A DNA stretch of 64,000 nucleotides from Amycolatopsis roodepoortensis (GCF_014873915.1 NZ_JADBEJ010000005.1:1488001-1552000); one strand, 5' to 3'; positions 49,866-58,691 are shown, numbered from the stretch's first letter. Translations and numbers: made by a program. Notes: a model not told the origin generated them from the sequence alone.

Positions 49866-51068
49866 ATGACGACCGCCGACTTCATCGCGCTCGACGAGCA
49901 GTGGAGCACGCACAACTACCACCCGCTTCCGGTGGTGATCGCCACCGCCGAAGGCGCCTCGGTCACCGACGTCGAGGGCAAGACCTACCTCGACTTCCTC
50001 TCCGGCTACTCCGCGCTGAACTTCGGGCACCGCCACCCCGGGCTCATCGCCGCCGCGATCGAGCAGTTCGGCCGGGTGACGCTGACCTCGCGCGCCTTCC
50101 ACCACGACCAGCTCGGGCTGTTCTGCAAGGAGCTCGCCGAGCTGACCGGCACCGAGATGACACTGCCGATGAACTCCGGCGCCGAAGCCGTCGAGTCGGC
50201 GGTGAAGATCGCCAGGAAGTGGGCGTACCGGGTCAAGGGCGTCCCCGACGGGACCGCGGAGATCATCGTCGCCGGCTCCAACTTCCACGGCCGCACGACG
50301 ACCATCGTGTCCTTCTCCACCGACGAGACCGCGCGCGCCGACTTCGGCCCCTTCACCCCGGGCTTCGTCACGGTCAAGTACGGCGACGCCGCGGCGCTGC
50401 GCGACGCCATCACCGAGCGCACCGCCGCGATCCTGCTGGAGCCGGTGCAGGGCGAGGCGGGCGTCATCGTGCCGCCCGCCGGCTACTTCGCCGAGGCCCG
50501 GCGGCTCTGCGACGAGCACAACGTGCTGCTGATCGCCGACGAGATCCAGTCCGGTCTCGCCCGCACCGGCACCGTCCTCGCGCTCGACCACGAAGGCGTC
50601 CGCGCCGACGTCTACACCCTGGGCAAGGCGCTGGGCGGCGGGATCATGCCGGTGTCGGCCGTGGTCGGCGGCAAGGACGTGCTCGGGGTCCTTCAGCCGG
50701 GTGAACACGGCTCCACCTTCGGCGGGAACCCGGTCGCCTGCGCGATCGGGCGGGCCGTGGTCGGGTTGCTCAAGACCGGCGAGTTCCAGGAGCGCTCGCG
50801 GGAACTGGGCGCCCACCTGCACTCGCGGCTCGGCGAACTGGTCGGCAACGGGCTCGCCGAAGTCCGCGGGCGCGGGCTCTGGGCGGGCATCGACATCGCG
50901 CCCGGCGGGCCCACGGGCCGGGAGGCGTCCACCGCGCTGGCCGAACGCGGCGTCCTGTGCAAGGAGACGCACGACCACACACTGCGGATCGCGCCGCCGC
51001 TGGTGATCAGCCGTGAGGAGCTCGACCGCGGTATCGACGCCATCACGGAGGTCGTCAAGACCCGGTGA
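49866..51068 (+). CDS. rocD: Ornithine--oxo-acid transaminase
   Basis: 400 residues, class III aminotransferase. YLDFLSGYSALNFGHRHPGL, LPMNSGAEAVESAVKIARKW (PLP phosphate loop), GSNFHGRTTTIVSFS, LIADEIQSGLARTG and TLGKALGGG with the PLP lysine are all in place. It converts ornithine to glutamate semialdehyde, which P5C dehydrogenase (end of this window) oxidises to glutamate. No arginase or Lrp regulator is adjacent. The DUF2252 gene follows after 31 bp. Confidence 0.94.
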   Translation: MTTADFIALDEQWSTHNYHPLPVVIATAEGASVTDVEGKTYLDFLSGYSALNFGHRHPGLIAAAIEQFGRVTLTSRAFHHDQLGLFCKELAELTGTEMTLPMNSGAEAVESAVKIARKWAYRVKGVPDGTAEIIVAGSNFHGRTTTIVSFSTDETARADFGPFTPGFVTVKYGDAAALRDAITERTAAILLEPVQGEAGVIVPPAGYFAEARRLCDEHNVLLIADEIQSGLARTGTVLALDHEGVRADVYTLGKALGGGIMPVSAVVGGKDVLGVLQPGEHGSTFGGNPVACAIGRAVVGLLKTGEFQERSRELGAHLHSRLGELVGNGLAEVRGRGLWAGIDIAPGGPTGREASTALAERGVLCKETHDHTLRIAPPLVISREELDRGIDAITEVVKTR

Positions 51069-51099
51069 ACCTTTCGGGCGGGCTGTACGTTGCCTGTCC

Positions 51100-52461
51100 A
51101 TGGGAGACGAGCGGGAGTGGGTGGAGCGGCCGCTGGTCGGCACCGAATCGGTGTCGCCGGAGGACTGGTTCGCGAGGGGTAAGGCGCTGCGGGACGAGGC
51201 GCCCTCGTCCGCGCACGACCACGCGGCGGCGGGCGAGGGGCGGCCCAGCGTGGCGGAGTTCTTCGCGCGCACCAACGAAGGCCGCCTGCCGGAACTGGTG
51301 GAACTGCGGCGCGAGCGCATGCTCGCGTCGCCGTTCACCTTCTACCGCGGGGCCGCCGGGCTGATGGCCGCCGATCTGGCAGGGTCGCCGTCGTCCGGGC
51401 TGACGGCGCAGCTGTGCGGGGACGCGCACGCCGCGAACTTCGGGCTGTACGGCACGCCCGAAGGCCAGATCGTCATGGACATCAACGACTTCGACGAATC
51501 CGTGCCGGGTCCGTGGGAGTGGGATCTCAAACGGCTCGCGGCGAGTCTCGTGCTCGCCGGACGCGAAGGCGGTATCGGCGAATCGGGCTGCCGTGAAGCC
51601 GCCGAAGACGCGGTGAAGTCGTACCGGCGCACCATCCGGGGGCTGGCGGAGCTGCCGTTCCTGCGGTCGTGGAACGCGCTGCCGGACGCGTCGGTGCTGA
51701 GCAAGGTTCGCGCGCACGACCTGGTCGACGACTTCGAGGAAGCGGCCGAGAAGGCGCGGAAGAACACCAGCGCCAAGGTCACCGCGAAGTGGACCCGGCG
51801 GATCGACGACCACGAGACCGGCCTCGAACGGCATCGCTTCGTCGAAGACCCGCCGGTGCTCACGCACGTCGACGACGCGACCGCCGAAGCGATCGTCGCC
51901 GGATTGATGTCCTATGTGGACACGCTGCGCGAGTCGCGGCGGACGCTGGTCTCGCGGTACCGGGTGTCCGATGTGGCCTTCCGGGTGGTCGGCACCGGCA
52001 GTGTCGGGCTGCGCAGCTACGTGGCGCTGCTGCACGGGAACTCCGGCGAAGACCTTGTCCTGCAAGTGAAACAGGCCGTCCCGTCGGCGCTCGCGCCGTT
52101 CCTCGGACTGCCCGCCCCGGAGCACGAGGGACGGCGGATCGTCGAAGGCGCGCGGCTCGTGCAGGCCGAGACGGACATCCTGCTCGGCTGGACGACCATC
52201 GACGGCCTGCCGTACATCGTGCGGCAGTTCCGGAACCTCAAGGGCGACATCGACCCGGCGGGGCTGAAGAAGGACCACCTCGACGACTACGGCCGCCTCG
52301 CCGGCGCGTTGCTGGCACGGGCGCACGCGCGGTCACTGCATCCGCGGATGCTGGCGGGCTACTTCGAGGACGACGAAGACCTCGACGAGGCTATCGGTGC
52401 CTACGCGATCCGATACGCGGATCAGACCGAAGCGGACTTCGCTGCCTTCGCCGCCCTCTGA
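51100..52461 (+). CDS. DUF2252 family protein with kinase-like motifs
   Basis: 453 residues. The DUF2252 marks are RMLASPFTFYRGAAGLMAAD, QLCGDAHAANFGLYGTP and VMDINDFDESVPGPWEWDLKR. GDAHAANFG and INDFD resemble the catalytic and metal loops of aminoglycoside/choline kinases, and VLQVKQAVPSAL may hold an ATP-binding Lys, so a small-molecule kinase fold is plausible. Function unknown. The ATG at 51100 is used, 31 bp after rocD, probably co-transcribed. Confidence 0.88.
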   Translation: MGDEREWVERPLVGTESVSPEDWFARGKALRDEAPSSAHDHAAAGEGRPSVAEFFARTNEGRLPELVELRRERMLASPFTFYRGAAGLMAADLAGSPSSGLTAQLCGDAHAANFGLYGTPEGQIVMDINDFDESVPGPWEWDLKRLAASLVLAGREGGIGESGCREAAEDAVKSYRRTIRGLAELPFLRSWNALPDASVLSKVRAHDLVDDFEEAAEKARKNTSAKVTAKWTRRIDDHETGLERHRFVEDPPVLTHVDDATAEAIVAGLMSYVDTLRESRRTLVSRYRVSDVAFRVVGTGSVGLRSYVALLHGNSGEDLVLQVKQAVPSALAPFLGLPAPEHEGRRIVEGARLVQAETDILLGWTTIDGLPYIVRQFRNLKGDIDPAGLKKDHLDDYGRLAGALLARAHARSLHPRMLAGYFEDDEDLDEAIGAYAIRYADQTEADFAAFAAL

Positions 52462-52468
52462 CTCGCAC

Positions 52469-52662
52469 GCAGTTAGTCCTCTAAATGCGGAGGGGTGGGG
52501 GCAGGCACGTGAGTCCGTGAAGGCCCCCTTCCCTCGGCTCAGCCGGAGAAACTCGACCTTCACACTTTCCCGAGTACATGAAGGACCCCTTCCTTGCGCC
52601 CAGCGCCGTGAAGGACCCCTTCGTGTACTTCAGCCCCGCATTTAGAGGACTAAATGCGGGGC
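52469..52662. repeat. Cluster of CTAAATGC palindromes and decayed GTGAAGGCC hairpins
   Basis: Between DUF2252 and the oxidase gene: GCAGTTAGTCCTCTAAATGC (52469-52488); a GTGAAGGCCCCCTTCCC left arm (52516) whose right arm is broken; two GTGAAGGACCCCTTC-type copies (about 52577-52627, bounded by GTAC at each end); and a 13-bp perfect hairpin, GCCCCGCATTTAG / CTAAATGCGGGGC with loop AGGA (52633-52662). The last ends one base before the oxidase stop and probably serves as its terminator. Confidence 0.7.
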
Positions 52663-52663
52663 C

Positions 52664-53539
52664 TCACACCAGGGCCAGGACGTCGTCCGCGCAGCCCCAC
52701 GCCACCGTGATCCCCGCGCCCCCGTGCCCGTAGCAGTGCACGACCCGGCCGTCCCGCTCCAGCCGCACCTCGGGCCGGAACGGCCGCAGCCCCACCTTCG
52801 CGCCCAGCACGGGCGCGTCGGCCAGCGCGGGCACGAGTTCCCGGCACCGTCGCACGATGTCGGCGGTCACCCCGGGGTCCGGCTCGACGGAGTCACGCCC
52901 CGGCTCCTGCGTGCCGCCGCAGACGACGTGCCGCCCGTGCGGGATCACGTGCCGCAGCACCGGCGTGGAGCCGTCGACGATCCATTCGGTCAGTCCCGGG
53001 TCGGCGAGATGGACGACCTGGCCGCCGACCGGCACCACGGTGCCGTCCCCCGCGAGCCGCCCGCCACCGAGCCCGGCGGCGTTCACGACGAGGTCCGCGT
53101 CGAGGTCGTCCAGCCGGGAGACGGTGCGGTACTCGGTGCGCACGCCCAGCGCGGCGACCTGTCCGGCGAGCCAGGCGAGGTACACCGGGGTGTCGACCAG
53201 TGCGGTCGTGAAGGTGAGCCGTCCGGGTTCGTGGTCCAGGCCGGGCATCGACAACGCCCACGAAGGCAGCGGCGCCTCGCGCGGGACGAGGTACGTCCCC
53301 CGGACCATGCGGACACCGGGCGCGCCCAGTGCGCGGTACTCCTCGACGCTCGTCGCGGTCCAGCGGTCGACCCGGTCGGAGTTCGCCGCCAGCGGCGGGA
53401 AGAGCACGCCACCGGCGACCGCCGACGTCGTCTCCCCCGGCCGGGCGCCGGTGACCACCGTGACGTCGTGCCCGGCCACGGCCAGCCGGTGCGCGCAGCT
53501 GAGCCCGATCACGCCGCCACCGACCACACTGATCCGCAT
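52664..53539 (-). CDS. D-amino-acid oxidase-like FAD oxidoreductase
   Basis: 291 residues. ISVVGGGVIGLSCAHRLA is the FAD dinucleotide loop, AGGVLFPP and LVVNAAGLGG the DAO-family segments, and the C-terminus has VRPFRPEVRLE-type (GLRPFRPEVRLERDGRVVHC) and YGHGGAGITVAWGCA, which holds the active-site Arg and FAD contacts. It oxidises D-amino acids or a similar amine, making hydrogen peroxide and ammonia; the exact substrate is unknown. It is somewhat short but complete. The start is the ATG at 53539 with AAGGGGG upstream. Confidence 0.9.
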   Translation of the reverse strand: MRISVVGGGVIGLSCAHRLAVAGHDVTVVTGARPGETTSAVAGGVLFPPLAANSDRVDRWTATSVEEYRALGAPGVRMVRGTYLVPREAPLPSWALSMPGLDHEPGRLTFTTALVDTPVYLAWLAGQVAALGVRTEYRTVSRLDDLDADLVVNAAGLGGGRLAGDGTVVPVGGQVVHLADPGLTEWIVDGSTPVLRHVIPHGRHVVCGGTQEPGRDSVEPDPGVTADIVRRCRELVPALADAPVLGAKVGLRPFRPEVRLERDGRVVHCYGHGGAGITVAWGCADDVLALV

Positions 53540-53609
53540 CGAAAGCCCCCTTCGTCCTCGCGAGCCGTCCCTGCATGGTGACTGATCACCTGTCACGTAA
53601 TCTCGCCGG

Positions 53610-54218
53610 ATGAGCGGAAGAGGGCCGTACGGGGCGGTCGCGGTGACCTGCGCCGTGATCATGGTGGTTCTCGGCTTGCTGGTCTCCGGCGAAGGCGCGT
53701 CCGTCCCCGACGAGCTCGCCGTCAGGTGGGTGGAGCGGTCGTTCGGCCCCGACACCGCGCTCCTGCGGCTCCTGGTGCTGCCGACCGAGGCCTACGTCCT
53801 GATCCCGGTCGCGGTCCTCGCCGCCGTCCTCTGCCTGATCGGTCGGCGCAGGCTCGAAGCGGCGCTGACGATCGCCGGCCCGCTCGTCGCGATCCTCGCG
53901 AACACCTGGGTGCTCAAACCGCTCTTCGACCGCTGGAAGTACACCTATCTCGCCTACCCGAGCGGGCACACCGTCGCGCTGGTCGCGGTGCTGACGGTCC
54001 TCGTCCTGCTCGCCCGCCCCGGCGTCGCGACGGCGGTCATCGCGACGGTGGGCGCCGTGGTGCTCTGCGGGGTCACGATCGGCATGCTCGGCCTCGGCTA
54101 CCACTACCTGACCGACGTCGTGGGCGGCACGCTCTTCGCCGTCGCGACCGTGTGCGCGACGTGGGTGCTGCTCAGCTGGGCTGCACGGCGTCGCGCGCCA
54201 GTGCCGTCAGACGGCTGA
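53610..54218 (+). CDS. PAP2-superfamily membrane phosphatase
   Basis: 202 residues with five to six spans. The three phosphatase motifs are present: KPLFDRWKY (motif 1, reduced), AYPSGHTVALV (motif 2) and GYHYLTDVVGG (motif 3) with the catalytic His pair. Likely substrates are lipid phosphates such as phosphatidate or undecaprenyl diphosphate. The 3' end overlaps the convergent zapE gene by 47 bp, so the two C-termini share DNA. Confidence 0.9.
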   Translation: MSGRGPYGAVAVTCAVIMVVLGLLVSGEGASVPDELAVRWVERSFGPDTALLRLLVLPTEAYVLIPVAVLAAVLCLIGRRRLEAALTIAGPLVAILANTWVLKPLFDRWKYTYLAYPSGHTVALVAVLTVLVLLARPGVATAVIATVGAVVLCGVTIGMLGLGYHYLTDVVGGTLFAVATVCATWVLLSWAARRRAPVPSDG

Positions 54219-55206
54219 CGGCGCGCAGGTACTTCTTGCGGTAGCCGCCGTTCACCATCTCCTCGGTGAACAGCTCCGGCACCGGCTCGCCCGAGACCAC
54301 CAGCGGGATCGCGCGGTCGTAGAGCCGGTCGGCGAAGGCGACCAGCCGCAGTCCGACGTTCTGGTCCGGCACCGGGTGGATGTCGCGCAGGTGCACCCGC
54401 GTCACGCCGTCGAGAAGCCTCCCGTAGCGCGAAGGGTGCAGGCCGCCCAGGTGCTCGCACAACGCGTCGAAATCGTCCACAGTGGACTCCGGATGCGCGG
54501 CGGCGGAGGCTTCCAGCGCCTCGGGGCTCGCGGGCGGCGGGGCGTCCGGCAGGCCGCGATGGCGGTAGTCCGGGCCGTCGACGCGGCAGACGCCGAACCG
54601 GGCGGACAGCGACTGGATCTCGCGCAGGAAGTCCGCGGCGGCGAACCGGCCCTCGCCGAGTTTGTCCGGCAGCGTGTTGGACGTCGCCGCGACGAACACC
54701 CCGGCCGAGATCAGCTCCTGCAGCAGCCGCGTGACGAGCATGGTGTCACCCGGGTCGTCGAGCTCGAACTCGTCGATCGCCAGGAACCGGTGCTCGGACA
54801 GCCGCCGCACCGCCTCGGCGAACCCCAGCGCGCCGACGAGGTGGGTCAGCTCCACGAACGTGCCGTACGCCTTGGGCGACGGCGTCTCGTGCCAGGTCGA
54901 GGCGAGCAGGTGGGTCTTGCCGACGCCGAAACCGCCGTCGAGATAGAGCCCCATCGGCCCGGACGGCGTCTCGTCCCCGCCGCCGAAGAACGCGCGCAGC
55001 TTCGACTTCGGCTTCCGGTTCGACGCCTCTGCCACGCGTTTCGCGAACGCGCCACAGGTGACGACGGCCTCGGCCTGGCTCGGCTCGTCCGGGTTGGGCA
55101 CGTACGTGGAGAACCGGACCGCGTCGAACCTCGGCGGCGGGACGAGCGCGGTGATCAGCTCGTCGGCGGACAGCTCCGGACGGCGATCGATCAGGCGGGC
55201 GGGCAT
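54172..55206 (-). CDS. zapE: Cell division protein ZapE (AFG1-like ATPase)
   Basis: 344 residues of the AFG1/ZapE family. YLDGGFGVGKTHLLAS is Walker A, HRFLAIDEFELDDPGD Walker B and VFVAATSNTLPDKLGEGRF sensor 1. ZapE binds FtsZ in Gram-negatives; the actinobacterial role is less clear. The ATG at 55206 (MPARLIDRRPEL) is divergent from the pyrimidine reductase-like gene, leaving 98 bp between the two. The C-terminus overlaps the PAP2 gene tail. Confidence 0.92.
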   Translation of the reverse strand: MPARLIDRRPELSADELITALVPPPRFDAVRFSTYVPNPDEPSQAEAVVTCGAFAKRVAEASNRKPKSKLRAFFGGGDETPSGPMGLYLDGGFGVGKTHLLASTWHETPSPKAYGTFVELTHLVGALGFAEAVRRLSEHRFLAIDEFELDDPGDTMLVTRLLQELISAGVFVAATSNTLPDKLGEGRFAAADFLREIQSLSARFGVCRVDGPDYRHRGLPDAPPPASPEALEASAAAHPESTVDDFDALCEHLGGLHPSRYGRLLDGVTRVHLRDIHPVPDQNVGLRLVAFADRLYDRAIPLVVSGEPVPELFTEEMVNGGYRKKYLRAVSRLTALARDAVQPS

Positions 55207-55304
55207 TCGCCGAGCGTAACGGCACCGGCGTGGCGGGTTCACCCTCCCTGACCGGGCGTATCCCCCGCTCAGCGGTGTCGTCGGGCGCGTGCTGGGATGT
55301 CGGT

Positions 55305-56048
55305 GTGCAGCTTTTGTGGCCAACGACACCGGGCGATGCCGTCTCCGATGCCCACCTCGAGCGGCTCTATGGGTATCCGCAGGACCTGGACCGTCCCTGG
55401 GTCCAGGTCAACTTCGTCAGCTCCGCGGACGGTGCGGCGGCGGTCGACGAGCTGTCCGAGGGGCTTTCCCACCCCGCCGACAAGCGGATCTTCCTGACGG
55501 GACGGCTGCTCGCCGACGTGATCCTGGTCGGCGCGGGCACGGCGCGCGCCGAGGGCTACCGCGGCGCGCGCGTCTCTCCCGAACGCGCCGCCCGCCGGGT
55601 CGCGCTCGGACTTTCCGAGGTCCCCCCGATCGCGGTGGTGACCCGATCCGGTGAACTCGATCCCGAGGGCCCGCTGTTCACCGACACCAAGGTCCCGCCG
55701 ATCGTCATCACCACCGAGAAGGCGCCTCGCGCCGACTTGGAGCGCGCGGGTGCCGAAGTGCTCGTCGCGGGGACCGACGACGTCGACCTCCACCGTGCGC
55801 TCGCGCTGCTCGGCGAGCGCGGGCTGCGCCGGGTCGACTGCGAAGGCGGGCCGGCGCTCTTCGCCGACCTGATCGCCGCCGACCTCGTCGACCAGCTGTG
55901 CCTCACCGTCGCCCCGCTGCTGGCGGGAGCGGGCGAGAGCCGGATCGTTCGCGGCCACCCGGCCCCGGAACCGCGGCGGATGGAGCTCGCGTCCGTGCTC
56001 GTCGAAGACGGCTTCACCATGCTGCGCTACCGCCGGGAGGGCGGGTGA
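55305..56048 (+). CDS. Pyrimidine reductase-like protein (RibD C-terminal/DHFR fold)
   Basis: 247 residues of the RibD C-terminal domain family. RPWVQVNFVSSADGAAAVDELS, ILVGAGTARAEGYRGARV and RRVDCEGGPALFADLIAADLVDQL are its three signature blocks. In riboflavin synthesis this domain reduces the ribityl pyrimidine with NADPH, but stand-alone actinobacterial copies have no proven substrate. The GTG at 55305 is chosen because the conserved block begins soon after. It overlaps the sigma factor gene by 4 bp. Confidence 0.82.
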   Translation: MQLLWPTTPGDAVSDAHLERLYGYPQDLDRPWVQVNFVSSADGAAAVDELSEGLSHPADKRIFLTGRLLADVILVGAGTARAEGYRGARVSPERAARRVALGLSEVPPIAVVTRSGELDPEGPLFTDTKVPPIVITTEKAPRADLERAGAEVLVAGTDDVDLHRALALLGERGLRRVDCEGGPALFADLIAADLVDQLCLTVAPLLAGAGESRIVRGHPAPEPRRMELASVLVEDGFTMLRYRREGG

Positions 56049-56602
56049 GCGAGGCCGCGCCGGTTCCGGACGAGGAACTGGTGGCCAGGGCCGCCGCCGG
56101 GGACCACGGTGCCTTCGACACCCTGGTCCGGCGGCACACGGCCAGGATGTACCGGGTCGCCCTGCGGATCACCGGCAGCTCGTCCGAGGCCGAGGACGTC
56201 GTCCAGGAGGCCTGGCTCTCCGCGTGGCGCGCGCTGCCCGGTTTCCGGTTCGAAGCGGCGGTGTCGACCTGGCTCTACCGGGTGACGACGAACGGTGCGC
56301 TCGGCGTGGTCCGGCGCCGGAAACCGACCGTGCCCCTCGACGAGGGCGACGCGGGTGTCGTGCCTGGTCCGGAGGGTCACGTGGAGAGCGCCGAGCAGGT
56401 CGGCCGGGTGTTGCGCGCGATCGCCGAACTGGACGTCGGCCAGCGGATCCCGCTGATTCTGCGAGAATTCGAAGGGTTGACCTACGACGAGGTGGCCGAG
56501 GTGCTCGAAGTCAGCGTGCCCGCTCTGCGTGCCCGCCTGCACCGCGCGAGGGTGGCGCTGCTGGCGAAACTCGGCGACAACTTCCGACCCGGGGAACGGT
56601 GA
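56045..56602 (+). CDS. ECF-type RNA polymerase sigma factor
   Basis: 185 residues. Region 2 is DTLVRRHTARMYRVALRITG followed by SEAEDVVQEAWLSAWRAL, with the DVVQEAW core-binding motif; region 4 is ILREFEGLTYDEVAEVLEVS followed by ALRARLHRARVALLAKL. No zinc-binding anti-sigma follows. Instead it overlaps, at TGATG, an Asp23-like protein gene and heads the whole Asp23/AmaP cluster, so it likely controls or responds with that envelope-stress module. Confidence 0.92.
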   Translation: MSEAAPVPDEELVARAAAGDHGAFDTLVRRHTARMYRVALRITGSSSEAEDVVQEAWLSAWRALPGFRFEAAVSTWLYRVTTNGALGVVRRRKPTVPLDEGDAGVVPGPEGHVESAEQVGRVLRAIAELDVGQRIPLILREFEGLTYDEVAEVLEVSVPALRARLHRARVALLAKLGDNFRPGER

Positions 56603-57027
56603 TGAGCGAGGATCCGCGCGACGACCCCCGGTGGCAGCAGGTGCGCGCCGCCGCGAGCCGTCCGGTGCCGACGCCGCCGGGACTGGTCGAGCGGGTGCTC
56701 CGCTCGGTCGGCGGCGCCCGCGGCAGGCATACCACCGCACCGCTCGACCTGCCCTCCTCGGGCGGCAAGACCCAGGTGTCGGAACGGGCGCTGGTGCTGA
56801 TGACCAGAAGCCTCGCCGCCGAGATCGGCCGCGAGCTCGGCGGGGTGCACATCGCCGCCGTCGCGCTCGAAGAGGACGTGCTCCAGGTGCTGGTGACGAT
56901 CCGGTTCGGCGTCGAAGCGGCCGTCGCGGACCTGTTGCGCCACCGGGTCAGCGCGGCCCTGACCGGGCAGCTCGGCTCCGCACCGCCCGCGATCAACGTC
57001 CACGTCGTCGACGTCCATCCGGACTGA
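56602..57027 (+). CDS. Asp23-like domain protein linked to the sigma factor
   Basis: 141 residues. The N-terminus is disordered (about 1-60). The rest, SERALVLMTRSLAAEIGREL then VHIAAVALEEDVLQVLVTIR and VSAALTGQL...INVHVVDVHP, has the strand-helix pattern of the Asp23/Gls24 domain without the full signature. It shares one base with the sigma stop. As the first protein after a sigma factor with no anti-sigma gene, it may be a regulator of it, but that is inference. Confidence 0.7.
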   Translation: MSEDPRDDPRWQQVRAAASRPVPTPPGLVERVLRSVGGARGRHTTAPLDLPSSGGKTQVSERALVLMTRSLAAEIGRELGGVHIAAVALEEDVLQVLVTIRFGVEAAVADLLRHRVSAALTGQLGSAPPAINVHVVDVHPD

Positions 57028-57160
57028 TCCCGGAACTGATTACCCCATCCGGGGGACATCGCGTGACGGCTCGGCATGCGCGCGTGTCCTGGTCGGTGAG
57101 AGCGTAGGGACCGCCGCGCGCGCAGGTCGCGCGGCACCGGTGCGAGAAGGAGCGAACTTC

Positions 57161-57610
57161 ATGGCGCAGCCGAGCGCGAGCAAGCCCGACACCCCGGTGA
57201 CAGGGGCGTCCCTCAACGAGGAAGGAGCCGCCGGCAAGACCACGATCTCGTCGGTGGTGGTGCAGAAGGTGGCCGGTCTCGCCACCCGCGAGGTGACCGG
57301 GATCCACGCGCTGGGCGGCGGGGTGTCCCGGGCCTTCGGCGCGATCCGCGAGCGCATCCCCGGTTCCGGCACGGTCACCACGTCCGGCGTCTCGGTCGAG
57401 GTCGGCGAGAAGCAGGCCGCCATCGACCTCGACGTGGTCGTCGAGTACGGCGCCCGCATCGTCGACGTCGCCCGCGCGGTGCGCCGCAACGTGATCGGCC
57501 AGGTCGAGCAGATCACCGGCCTCGAGGTGATCGAGGTCAACATCGCGGTCAACGACATCCACCTGCCCGACGAGAACGGCGGCGAGACCGAGTCCTCGCG
57601 GGTCGAGTGA
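57161..57610 (+). CDS. Asp23/Gls24 family envelope stress protein
   Basis: 149 residues, clear Asp23/Gls24 domain: TTISSVVVQKVAGLATREVTG, GVSVEVGEKQAAIDLDVVVEYG and NVIGQVEQITGLEVIEVNIAVN. Disordered ends flank it. In Firmicutes Asp23 coats the membrane via AmaP and protects the envelope. The ATG at 57161 has GAAGGAGCG upstream; the 133-bp gap before it may carry an extra promoter. It overlaps the next gene at TGATG. Confidence 0.93.
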   Translation: MAQPSASKPDTPVTGASLNEEGAAGKTTISSVVVQKVAGLATREVTGIHALGGGVSRAFGAIRERIPGSGTVTTSGVSVEVGEKQAAIDLDVVVEYGARIVDVARAVRRNVIGQVEQITGLEVIEVNIAVNDIHLPDENGGETESSRVE

Positions 57611-57786
57611 TGAACGGGACCCAGACCGGCCTGCTCGCCGGCCTCATCCTCGGCCTCGCCGCGACCCAGGGCTTCACCGCGTTCCTGGTGACACTGGCCG
57701 TCGGCGTCATCGGCCTCGTCCTCGGCCGCGTGCTCGACGGCGAACTCGACCTCGGCGACCTGTTCGGCCGGGGCCGCGACAAATGA
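57610..57786 (+). CDS. DUF2273-like small membrane protein
   Basis: 58 residues. The first 45 are very hydrophobic (GLLAGLILGLAATQ and FLVTLAVGVIGLVLGRVL, two spans), and the end is charged (DGELDLGDLFGRGRDK). Small membrane proteins of this kind (DUF2273) accompany Asp23 and AmaP genes. The start shares a base with the preceding stop and the end overlaps the next gene by ATGA. It is too short to be obvious but is well supported by position. Confidence 0.82.
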   Translation: MNGTQTGLLAGLILGLAATQGFTAFLVTLAVGVIGLVLGRVLDGELDLGDLFGRGRDK

Positions 57787-58139
57787 CCGTCCCGCCCGAA
57801 CCTGAGGATCGCGGCACCCTCACCATCTCGCCGTCCGTGGTCCGCAAGATCGCGCAGCACGCGGCGGACCAGGTCGACGGGACCACGCGCGCCGAGCGGC
57901 GGATCGCCGGGCTCGGGCTCGGGACGCACGGCACGAGCGCGAAGGTCGGCGGCGAGGGCAACGACGTCGACCTCGTGCTCGACGTGGCGCTGCACTATCC
58001 GGCGCCGGTGCGGCGGATCGTCGGCGACCTGCGCGCCAGGGTCACCGAGGAGGTCGAGCGGATCACCTCGTACCAGGTCCGGGACATCTCGGTGAAGGTC
58101 TCCGCGCTCCTGCCCGACATCGCGCCCCGCGTCCGCTAG
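57783..58139 (+). CDS. Second Asp23/Gls24 family protein
   Basis: 118 residues. LTISPSVVRKIAQHAADQVDG opens the domain and VDLVLDVALHYPAPVRRIVG and VERITSYQVRDISVKVSALL close it. It is shorter than the first Asp23 protein and lacks its disordered tail. It probably binds the membrane anchor encoded downstream. The ATG lies inside the stop of the DUF2273 gene. Confidence 0.9.
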   Translation: MTVPPEPEDRGTLTISPSVVRKIAQHAADQVDGTTRAERRIAGLGLGTHGTSAKVGGEGNDVDLVLDVALHYPAPVRRIVGDLRARVTEEVERITSYQVRDISVKVSALLPDIAPRVR

Positions 58140-58154
58140 AAGGAGCGAACGGCT

Positions 58155-58691
58155 ATGCGTTTGATCGTCCGCCTGCTGTCGGCCCTGATCGGGCTGGCGC
58201 TGGCCGCCGCCGGGGTCCTGCTGGCACTGGAGGTCGGCTGGGGCTGGTGGCGGCCGGGCCGGGGCCCGCTGTTCCTGCCGTGGGACGACTGGCGGGACAG
58301 GCTCGCGGAAGAGTCCTGGAACGCTTCCACGGTCCGGTATCTCGCGATCGCCGTCGCGGTCGTGGGGCTGCTGCTGATCATCACGGCGGCCTCGGCCGGG
58401 CGGCGCGCCATCCGGCTGACCGATCCGGCGAACGAGGTCAGCGTGACCACGTCACCGCGTTCCCTGGCGAGGCTCGTCGGGGTGACCGTGCGCGCGCAGG
58501 ACAACGTCGCGGGCGCGAAGGTCACGGCCACCGCCAAGAAGATCCGTGTCCGCGCGACGAGCAGGCTGGAAACCGAAGGCGAGCTGCGGCCGCGGCTGCT
58601 GCAGACGGTGTCCGGTCTGCTCGACGACGTCCCGTTGGCGCGGCGGCCGAAGGTGTCGGTCGTCGTCGACTCCCCGAAGGATCGCCGATGA
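58155..58691 (+). CDS. DUF6286-like membrane protein of the Asp23 cluster
   Basis: 178 residues with two membrane spans (about 3-27 and 61-81), the AmaP-like topology, followed by a soluble domain (about 95-178) with VTVRAQDNVAGAKVTATAKK. The position and pattern match DUF6286 in actinobacterial Asp23 clusters. It likely anchors one of the Asp23 proteins to the membrane. GAAGGAGCG precedes the ATG, and it overlaps the next gene by 4 bp. Confidence 0.85.
   Translation: MRLIVRLLSALIGLALAAAGVLLALEVGWGWWRPGRGPLFLPWDDWRDRLAEESWNASTVRYLAIAVAVVGLLLIITAASAGRRAIRLTDPANEVSVTTSPRSLARLVGVTVRAQDNVAGAKVTATAKKIRVRATSRLETEGELRPRLLQTVSGLLDDVPLARRPKVSVVVDSPKDRR

Noticed and set aside
52500..52662. CRISPR-like array
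   Set aside because: The repeats differ in length, are inverted rather than direct, and have no uniform spacers or cas genes.
57028..57160. ECF-type promoter GGAACT before the first Asp23 gene
   Set aside because: The GGAAC match has no CGTC-type -10 at 16-17 bp, so autoregulation of the cluster by its sigma factor is not shown.
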